A DNA stretch of 5,981 nt from Holophagae bacterium (GTDB taxonomy: Bacteria > Acidobacteriota > Thermoanaerobaculia > Thermoanaerobaculales > Sulfomarinibacteraceae). Position 1 is the first letter of the stretch. Each line of letters begins with the position of its first letter. Shown piece after piece: positions 1 through 5,300 of this stretch. The position numbers and the translations under genes are program-made. The stretch is taken from NCBI GenBank assembly GCA_030637505.1, contig DAOWGJ010000396.1:1-5981 (forward strand), given 5' to 3'. The notes under the pieces were generated by a model that was given only the letters and a program-made list of their open reading frames with translations, was not told where the DNA came from and ran no database searches.

Positions 1-369
1 AGGATTCGGCAACGGGATTCGGACCCTCGGGGCCACACCCGTTCGTCGCATCAAGGCCTGCCACTCTCGCCCATGGGGGCGAACGCCCGGGCCGTGGATA
101 TGGTGGACAGCCAGGTGGGCGGCTTCATGGCAGAGGACCTCATCGATGATCGCCTGCGGCTGGTCGAACAGCCACGCGGCGAGAGTAATGCGTTTCTTGA
201 CCGGATTGGCACTGCCGATGGTGCGGGTCATCCGGGTGCTGAGTTTCATTTCGATCTTTGGAGCGAGTTCGTCGAGTTGCCAGAGGCCAAGACAGCGTTC
301 GAGCTGGATTCTCAGCGCCCCGGCGCGCTCCTGTGGGATATCGGTCTTCCGGGGTGCGCCTTGTGCCAT
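1..369 (-). CDS. SprT-like zinc metallopeptidase, N-terminal part (runs off left edge)
   Basis: The first 123 residues of a protein on the minus strand are visible, with no stop before the window edge. Residues 76-103 carry the SprT-like signature: HEAAH at 81-85 gives two zinc-ligand histidines and the catalytic Glu82, and PHGREW at 98-103 supplies the third histidine (H99) and the conserved Trp. A basic, helix-forming N-terminus and a conserved-looking stretch ending KKRITLAAWL (58-67) precede it, as in the family. SprT-like proteins are predicted zinc-dependent proteases; the eukaryotic relative Spartan cleaves DNA-protein crosslinks, but the bacterial role is poorly defined. The usual C-terminal zinc ribbon, if present, lies outside the window. 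ATG at 369 is chosen because it is the first ATG after an in-frame TAG about 57 bases upstream; no Shine-Dalgarno is visible. It is transcribed away from the lipoprotein gene. The family call is firm; substrate and role are unknown. Confidence 0.88.
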   Translation of the reverse strand, partial: MAQGAPRKTDIPQERAGALRIQLERCLGLWQLDELAPKIEMKLSTRMTRTIGSANPVKKRITLAAWLFDQPQAIIDEVLCHEAAHLAVHHIHGPGVRPHGREWQALMRRTGVAPRVRIPLPNP

Positions 370-375
370 CGGCGG

Positions 376-381
376 AGTATA
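376..381 (-). promoter_or_regulatory. Candidate -10 box for the SprT-like gene, suggesting a leaderless mRNA
   Basis: On the minus strand TATACT (5 of 6 matches to TATAAT) ends 6 bases before the ATG at 369. A start site about 7 bases downstream would fall on or next to the start codon, giving a leaderless transcript. This agrees with the absence of a Shine-Dalgarno. No good -35 box is seen at 16-18 bases upstream; that place is taken by GC-rich DNA next to the hairpin at 402-423. One short motif only, so tentative. Confidence 0.35.
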
Positions 382-401
382 GAGTGTTCGCCTCAGACTC
401 C

Positions 402-423
402 GGGCGGGCACGGGGACCCGCCC
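402..423. repeat. REP-like GC-rich hairpin in the divergent intergenic region
   Basis: A perfect 7-bp inverted repeat, GGGCGGG at 402-408 and CCCGCCC at 417-423, flanks an 8-base loop. It is followed by CTACAAT, so on the minus strand it reads as a TTGTAG tail leading into a GGGGCGGG arm. Intergenic GC hairpins with this tail are, from general knowledge, a recurrent dispersed repeat in many environmental bacterial genomes, comparable to REP elements. Only one copy is in this window, so dispersal is inferred. There is no T-run, so an intrinsic terminator is unlikely. Confidence 0.5.
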
Positions 424-443
424 CTACAATTCCCTGTCGCCAA

Positions 444-457
444 TCAAAACTCAAAAC
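444..457. repeat. Short A-rich tandem repeat (TCAAAAC x2)
   Basis: Two exact copies of the 7-mer TCAAAAC stand head to tail, followed by degenerate versions (CTTCAAACTTC at 464-474). This A/C-rich, strand-asymmetric tract lies 20 bases from the GC hairpin and contrasts sharply with the GC-rich surroundings. It may be part of one composite dispersed repeat with the hairpin. From here to about 510 the DNA is pyrimidine-rich with C-runs and shows no coding signal. Confidence 0.4.
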
Positions 458-562
458 TTTACTCTTCAAACTTCACCCTTGCCCACCTCCCCCTGTCCCC
501 TCCACGGGACGATCAGTCCTCTCAGGTGGCCATGGTGTTTCCCCCAGGTCCGCAAATAGTCG

Positions 563-591
563 TTGGAAACCAGGCATTGTTTTTGCATTAT
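563..591 (+). promoter_or_regulatory. Candidate sigma70-type promoter for the DUF4136 lipoprotein gene
   Basis: TTGGAA at 563-568 and CATTAT at 586-591 are separated by exactly 17 bases; each matches the consensus at 4 of 6 positions. The start site would be near 598, leaving a leader of about 53 bases before the ATG at 651. Spacing and position are right but both boxes are imperfect. Confidence 0.35.
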
Positions 592-650
592 CCAACAGTG
601 GACGGTGCGGGCTCTTGCGGCACCCGGCGTCAAGGAAAGGAGAATCGATC

Positions 651-1226
651 ATGAAGAAATTGGTTTTGATCGTTGTGGTGGGATTCTTGGTGGTACTGCT
701 CGGAAGCTGTTCGTCGGTCAGCTACGTGACGGACTGGGACACCCACTTTGATTTTTCTCGGGCTCAAAGTTTCGCGTGGTACGAATTGCCGGAGAGACCG
801 GATCGCGGCACTCCCGCTCCTGCCCCAAATGCCTTCGTTGCCTCCCGCATCCGAAGCGCAGTGACCGGTGAACTCGGCCTCAAGGGCCTCGAAGCAGCCG
901 AACCCGGCGAAGCGGATTTCCTGGTGACCTACCACATCACTCTTCAACAAAGCATGCACGTCTACTCCAGCGGATGGGGATATCCCTACCACGGAGGTTG
1001 GGGTTGGGGCGGCGGCTGGGGTTGGGGCGGCGGTTGGGGCGGCGGGGGCTTCTCTTCGGCGCGAATGGTGACAAGGGGCACACTGATCGTCGACATTCTG
1101 GACAGTAAGAAACGCAGCCTCGTCTGGCGGGGAATCGCCGAGGGTGCCTTCAGCAAGCCCAATCCGTCGGAAGCCGATGTCGCCAAGATTGTGTCTCGGT
1201 TGTTGTACGAGTTCCCGGTGCGATAG
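651..1226 (+). CDS. DUF4136 family lipoprotein with Trp/Gly-rich insert
   Basis: The product has 191 residues. The start is supported by AAAGGAGA at 636-643, 7 bases before the ATG. A lipoprotein signal peptide is clear: M-K-K, a hydrophobic core at residues 4-17, and lipobox LGSC with the lipidated Cys at 20. Ser follows at +2, so the lipoprotein is expected in the outer membrane. The mature part fits DUF4136: an early DFSRAQSFAWYELPE block (about 41-55), an EADFLVTYHI strand (about 87-96), and a C-terminal block GTLIVDILDSKKRSLVWRGI ending in YEFPVR. Residues 115-133 are a Trp/Gly repeat encoded by an 18-bp tandem repeat; the rest is normal length for the family. DUF4136 proteins are periplasm-facing and of unknown function. 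The gene appears to stand alone: its upstream neighbour is divergent, and about 190 bases separate it from the next reading frame. The family call is firm; the function is unknown. Confidence 0.9.
   Translation: MKKLVLIVVVGFLVVLLGSCSSVSYVTDWDTHFDFSRAQSFAWYELPERPDRGTPAPAPNAFVASRIRSAVTGELGLKGLEAAEPGEADFLVTYHITLQQSMHVYSSGWGYPYHGGWGWGGGWGWGGGWGGGGFSSARMVTRGTLIVDILDSKKRSLVWRGIAEGAFSKPNPSEADVAKIVSRLLYEFPVR
999..1049 (+). repeat. 18-bp in-frame tandem repeat coding for WGWGGG units
   Basis: Two near-identical 18-base units (999-1016 and 1017-1034, differing at one base) and a shortened third unit (1035-1049) encode WGWGGG, WGWGGG and WGGGG. The unit length is a multiple of three, so copy-number change would keep the reading frame. 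The tract lies between two conserved DUF4136 blocks, in what is likely a surface loop that tolerates length variation. Confidence 0.8.
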
Positions 1227-1302
1227 GTGTGCGTGTGATTGGTTGACGATCATCACAGAAAATTCAACGGTACTGACGACCAATAACCAACCACCTATCG
1301 CA
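1219..1302. repeat. Widely spaced perfect 11-bp inverted repeat overlapping the lipoprotein stop codon
   Basis: TGCGATAGGTG at 1219-1229 is the exact reverse complement of CACCTATCGCA at 1292-1302. The left arm contains the last sense codon and the TAG stop (1224-1226) of the lipoprotein gene. Nested inside, ATTGGT (1238-1243) can pair with ACCAAT (1279-1284), or TTGGTT (1239-1244) with AACCAA (1285-1290), so the transcript could form a long interrupted stem. No T-run follows the right arm, so it is not a standard intrinsic terminator. It may be a small terminal-inverted-repeat element, an mRNA 3'-end structure, or chance plus local similarity. The repeat is certain; its role is open. Confidence 0.55.
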
Positions 1303-1404
1303 GATGCGCTTCGCGCGTGGGGAATGGGCCCAAGGCAAGCGCGACAGGACCTCCAGCCAGCAATGTTGACCTGATAACCGTAGGAAACCACCATTCTGTT
1401 CATA

Positions 1405-1423
1405 CATAAGGAAATGCCTTATG
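1405..1423 (+). promoter_or_regulatory. Palindrome over the RBS and start codon of the antitoxin remnant (candidate operator)
   Basis: CATAAGG (1405-1411) and CCTTATG (1417-1423) form a perfect 7-bp inverted repeat with a 5-base spacer. The left arm contains most of the AAGGAA ribosome-binding site (1408-1413) and the right arm contains the ATG at 1421. Ribbon-helix-helix antitoxins commonly repress their own operon by binding palindromes near the start, so this could be the operator. As RNA, the same symmetry would fold the RBS and start codon into one hairpin. Neither role is proven. Confidence 0.45.
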
Positions 1424-1588
1424 AGTAAAAGTACGGCCCGCAAAGTGACCTATTCCCTCCCAGTTTATCTCCTCAGTGAGATGGAAACGGCTTTCCGGAA
1501 GGGAGCAGCCCCGTCCTTCAGTACCTCTATTGCCAGGCAGTTCGAGAACAGCAGTCGTCCGTGTGGACCTCCGATTTCTTTTTGTTGA
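1421..1588 (+). pseudogene. Ribbon-helix-helix antitoxin remnant, frameshifted and truncated
   Basis: The open frame codes for 55 residues from ATG 1421, preceded by AAGGAA 7 bases upstream. The N-terminus has the ribbon-helix-helix layout of ParD/CopG-like antitoxins: a basic lead, a strand KVTYSLP (residues 8-14), a first helix YLLSEMETAFRKG, then APSFSTSIA starting the second helix. The intact frame then becomes unlike the family (RQFENSSR, then a stop). Shifting by one base at about 1536-1537 restores A-R-A-V-R-E-Q, the expected end of the second helix, so a single-base deletion is the simplest explanation. Past about 1551 neither frame resembles an antitoxin tail, so the toxin-binding C-terminus is missing too, and no toxin gene follows before 1739. 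If made, the short peptide might still fold as a DNA-binding dimer. The alternative, a tiny intact DNA-binding protein, is less likely. Confidence 0.6.
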
Positions 1589-1613
1589 CAACTTCTTCGG
1601 CTGAACATAAATT
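1585..1613 (+). promoter_or_regulatory. Sigma70-type promoter for the exported-protein gene pair
   Basis: TTGACA at 1585-1590 is a perfect -35 box. TAAATT at 1608-1613 (4 of 6 to TATAAT) follows after exactly 17 bases, in an A/T-rich patch that stands out from the GC-rich surroundings. Transcription would begin near 1620, about 119 bases before ATG 1739. The -35 box overlaps the stop codon of the antitoxin remnant. It is the best promoter match in the window and faces the gene pair at 1739 and 2377. Confidence 0.6.
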
Positions 1614-1738
1614 GCACCCAGGCGTTCCAAAAATTACTGCTCGACCTCCGAGCAATGAGGGCTGCGCATTCGGCGTTTGGCCTGTCGTGTCCCGAGAGGT
1701 AGTCGTGCGAACCCATTTGCGCGAAACAGGGGGTGCTT
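1614..1738 (+). other. Non-coding leader between the promoter and the exported-protein gene
   Basis: No convincing coding frame is visible. If the upstream promoter is used, most of this stretch is a 5' leader of about 119 bases. It can form a 6-bp hairpin, TGCTCG (1638-1643) with CGAGCA (1649-1654), with no T-run after it. CCTGT at 1681-1685 could pair with ACAGG at 1726-1730, at the edge of the AGGGGG ribosome-binding site, which would make translation structure-dependent. These pairings are short and may be chance. I recognise no known riboswitch. Confidence 0.35.
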
Positions 1739-2380
1739 ATGTCCGATTTGAGTTCGTCTATCAAGTTCTTTCAGGAGGAGTCGTCGGTCCAGGGAGGAGA
1801 TGGGCCGACCGGCGCTTGCGAGGCCTCACCATCGACCCCGTCGTCCAGTCTGGCCCGCCTGCTCCTATTCTCCGTAGTCCTGGCAGTCGTCGTTTGCGCG
1901 GTGGTTTGGCCGGCACACGCCGACGAGAATGCCCTCCCTGTTCTCGGGAACGAAAAGACCTATTCGGCTCTTGTACTCGTTGCAGCAGCCCACTGTCCCG
2001 ACCCCCCTGCACATCTACCGTCGGTGGAGTTTCGTGTTGAGATCAGTGATTTTGAATCTTCGAACGACCCGATCCTGCCTGAGATCCTCGAAAGCAAGGA
2101 TGTCCGCGTCGAGCTGACGGTATTCCGAGGAGGCCTCAAACGTGGAGATTCCCAGTCGTATCCCCTCGAGCTCCTCCAGGACGGTCCCGTGGCCCCGGAC
2201 ATGACCGGGCCCGAAAACCTGACCACGCCGACGATGATCCCTAATCTCCAGCCGGCCGTCGTGCATTTTGCTCGCGCGTTGGTCCTGGTTGCTGATGGTT
2301 GGGTACCGACTGAAACCATCAAATTCATCACTCCGGTCTGTCCCGTCGATGGGCTGGACCGGCAGGAGGTGATGCCATGA
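1739..2380 (+). CDS. Exported protein of unknown family, first gene of the coupled pair
   Basis: The product has 213 residues. ATG 1739 is preferred over the in-frame GTG at 1733 because AGGGGG (1728-1733) lies 5 bases before it and overlaps the GTG. A polar, Ser-rich leader of about 40 residues precedes a hydrophobic segment at 41-56, then WPAHA|DE with a plausible signal peptidase I site after Ala61. The mature part would be about 152 residues. The alternative is an uncleaved single-pass anchor with the C-terminal part outside. The exported part alternates short beta-like stretches (SVEFRVEISDF about 95-105, VRVELTVFRGG about 122-132) with Pro-rich loops, suggesting a small beta-sandwich. 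It has just two cysteines, at 86 and 201, which could form one disulfide. I recognise no family. Its stop overlaps the start of the large secreted protein by ATGA, so the two are probably made in matched amounts and may interact. Confidence 0.75.
   Translation: MSDLSSSIKFFQEESSVQGGDGPTGACEASPSTPSSSLARLLLFSVVLAVVVCAVVWPAHADENALPVLGNEKTYSALVLVAAAHCPDPPAHLPSVEFRVEISDFESSNDPILPEILESKDVRVELTVFRGGLKRGDSQSYPLELLQDGPVAPDMTGPENLTTPTMIPNLQPAVVHFARALVLVADGWVPTETIKFITPVCPVDGLDRQEVMP
2364..2380 (+). promoter_or_regulatory. Strong Shine-Dalgarno and ATGA overlap coupling the two exported-protein genes
   Basis: AGGAGGTGAT at 2364-2373 is almost fully complementary to the 16S rRNA 3' end, and its GGAGG core sits 7 bases before ATG 2377. 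The ATG shares bases with the TGA stop (2378-2380) of the upstream gene. This fixes the start of the large gene and points to translational coupling or reinitiation. Confidence 0.85.
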
Positions 2381-5300
2381 ACACCTCGAGAATAACCGCA
2401 TTCCGGAAACGACGGCTCCTTGCCCTCCTCGCCACCAGCGCCATCCTGGTGTTGTTGGCCAATCCACAGCCCGTCTTCGGCCAGATCATCTTCACCGACA
2501 TCAACCCGTCATGGTCGGATCTTGACGCAGGCGACCCCAATGGCGCCACCGGCGGTCGTGTCAACGGGCTCGCTAAGGTACCCGGCAGCAATGACAGTAT
2601 CTTTTATGCCGCAAGCGAGTGGGGCGGAATCTTCAAGTCCGCCGACGGCGGCCTCAACTGGATTCGCCTCGATCGACACCTCCCGACGGCCACCTGGGAC
2701 GTCGAGGTGAACCCCGACAACGTGGACCGGGTCTACGCCACATCGTTCCACGACGGCAAGACCGCCAGTGTGAGCGGCATCAATTTGAGCACCAACGCGG
2801 GCGCCACATGGAACCACCCGGCGACGGCGACTCCGCCCGGCGGTTTCTGTGCGCTCGCGGCCGCACCCGCCGAGCTTACGGCGTACGGTATTTCCATTGA
2901 TCCTGAACGTGCGTGGGAGGTCTACATCGGCACCAACTGCGGCCTCGCGATCAGTGATGACAGCGGTGATACCTGGCAGTTTGTCGACACCGACCCAGGC
3001 ACCGGCGCCGGCCTGGTTTACGACGTGGTGGTCCACAGGGGTGGTTTCCTCTATCCGGGCTTCATCGACGTCTGTGGGAACCAGGGCCACCAGAGATCGG
3101 ATGACGGCGGCGCCACCTGGAGCGCGCCGTCTCCGGACCTGCCCGGGGGCGTCTGTTCCATCGCGGTTTCGCCTGACGAGTTCGACGTTCTCTTCGTCAC
3201 GGTCGGTGCGAATGTCTACGAGTCGGATGACGGCGGCGGAAGCTGGACCAACCTCGGAACCCCAGACTCCAGGCGCCAGGGAAGGATCCCGTTCGTGTCC
3301 ACCAACAAAAGGTCGGACAGCGGTTCGGACCAGCGTTTTGACCTTTGGTTCGGCGACGTCCACCTCTATCGCGGAGAGTGCGTCAGCAACCCAACGGGCG
3401 GCGGGCAGCGCTGCCCGCAGGCGGTCACCGGGCCGCCCGCCAGTCCACCTCCGGCAGGGTGGTTCGGTCCGTTCACCAGATCCCAGGGCGGACATGACGA
3501 CGTCGGCGACATTCAGTTTGACTCCGAGGACACGGTCGATTCCTGCCCCCGGCTCTTCTCGTCGGACGGCGGCGTCTATTGGAACACCAAGTCCACGAGC
3601 CCCGACTGCCACGACCCGTTCTGGGAACAACCCAACACGACGCCCCACGGCCTCTGGCTCTGGGCAATGGCCGGGGCCGACGCGGCCGGTCAGAGCCTGG
3701 AGTACCTCTACTTCGGCGTTCAGGACAACGGCACTTTCGGGACTGCAACCGGCGGGGCGGCTCTCCCTTCGTGGATCAACCGCGATCCCAACGACAGTTT
3801 TGACTTTGCCGCCGATTCCGGCAGAGCTCTCTACACACGGTGCTGTTGGGGACCGAGGGCCAATCAGCTGCGACTCGGCGCGCCCGGTCTTACGAGCGGC
3901 CCGGAGGTGAACACCTATCCCACCAGCGGCCTTTTGCCGGGATTCCGGCACCCGGATATCATTGACACCTTCGGCGCTGGGGAGTACGTGGTCATCACCT
4001 CGGACTGCACGCCCGGGCAGTCGGGATGTCCAACGGCGAACGGCGGCGATGGTGGCATCTTCGTCACAGCCAACGTCTCTGCCAGCCCGATCGTCTGGAC
4101 CGAGCTCGGGGATGCGACCGAACCTCCAACTGCGGGCTCGACCACCCGCGCCTGTGCGGTGAAGACGTCCGTTTCCGGGGGGGTGCCGACGTTCTACGTC
4201 CAGTCGGGAGAGTGTGGATTGAACGGCCACGATCTGCTGTGGCGTTTTGTCGGCACTGACCCGACGGACGCGTGGACACAGGTCAACCTTCCGGCAGGCG
4301 ACATCAGCCAGTTCGATGTCGACCCCACAAACCCGAACCGTCTGATCGCGGCCAACAACAGGAATGGCGACACGCCCGCCATGGTGATGTCCGAGAACGG
4401 CGGCATCACGTGGTTTTCCCTGCCGGAGCTCGACAATCTAATGGAAGGCGACGGCGCCTTCATGTACCGGACGACCCTCGGCCGGTTCGGTGGTGACGGG
4501 TACGCCCAGCCGAGTCTCCTTGCCTTCGACGCCGACGATTCCGACATCATCGCCGCCGGTGGTTGGGATTCGGGTGTATTCCTCAGCACGGACGGCGGCC
4601 CTTCGTGGGTTCTGGTCACGGACCCCATCGATGCCGGGGGGCCTTCGGGCTCGCCTCCGCACCTGCCCAGACCGTGGTATGCGTACTTCGATCATGAGTC
4701 GGTCTCCGCGGGCGGAATCAACATGTACATCGGAACCCGGGGCCGCGGGGTCTGGAGGGTCGAGCTCGGGCCACCGCCCGTGGCTGATGCTGACGGTCCG
4801 TACGAAACGCCGGAAGGAACCGATGTAGTTCTCGACGGGACCGGCTCATCCGACCCGACGGGCTCCATCGTTTCTTACGAATGGGACTACGATGACGACG
4901 GGCTCTATGACGACGCGACCGGTGCGACGCCGCCGTTTGACCCCGTGGGGCCCCACGTCGGTCAGGACGGTGTCTACCCGGTTCGCCTCAAGGTCACGAA
5001 CGACGGCGGTTTGGCGGATTCCGACGGGAGCCTCGTCACCGTAACAAACGTGCCGCCTTCGGTGGTCGCCGTGTCCGACTCGCCGGTGGACGAGAACACC
5101 GAGGTCACCGTCTCCGTAACACTGACCGACCCCGGATGGCTCGACTTTCTCTGGGCCGAGATCGACTGGGGCGACGGCTCGGTGGGCGGACCGATGGTTC
5201 CGACCGGATCCGAGAACGACCGCCCGGACGCGGTCTTCACCTTCACTGCGAGCCACATCTACGGTGACAACGGAACGTTCGCTGCTGAGGTGTGTGGTCA

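Noticed and set aside
258..650. A 5' extension of the lipoprotein frame by about 131 codons.
   Set aside because: It would overlap the SprT-like gene and place an unrelated Arg/Pro-rich stretch before a clean lipoprotein signal peptide. The ribosome-binding site at 636-643 supports ATG 651.
630..1403. A 257-codon minus-strand open frame opposite the lipoprotein.
   Set aside because: It is antisense to a gene with a clear lipobox and DUF4136 blocks; the product has no motif.
1638..1654. Hairpin TGCTCG/CGAGCA as an intrinsic terminator.
   Set aside because: It has only 6 base pairs and no T-run, and lies downstream of the promoter, so it is more likely a leader structure or chance.
1800..1880. 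ATG at 1800 directly after a strong GGGAGGAG run.
   Set aside because: It is out of frame with the exported protein and reaches a stop after about two dozen codons, with no recognisable product.
1561..2040. A 159-codon plus-strand open frame following the antitoxin remnant's shifted frame.
   Set aside because: Beyond about 1551 it does not resemble an antitoxin, has no ribosome-binding site, and crosses into the exported-protein gene in the wrong frame.
2849..3910. A 353-codon plus-strand open frame overlapping the large gene.
   Set aside because: The product is a low-complexity Arg/Ser/Thr/Pro string with no ribosome-binding site; it is an off-frame shadow.
2509..4230. A 573-codon open frame on the minus strand opposite the propeller region.
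   Set aside because: It lies wholly within the large plus-strand gene, whose frame has a signal peptide, a strong ribosome-binding site and repeated Asp-box motifs. The antisense product is Arg/Gly/Val-rich with no recognisable motif, as expected for the shadow of a GC-rich gene.
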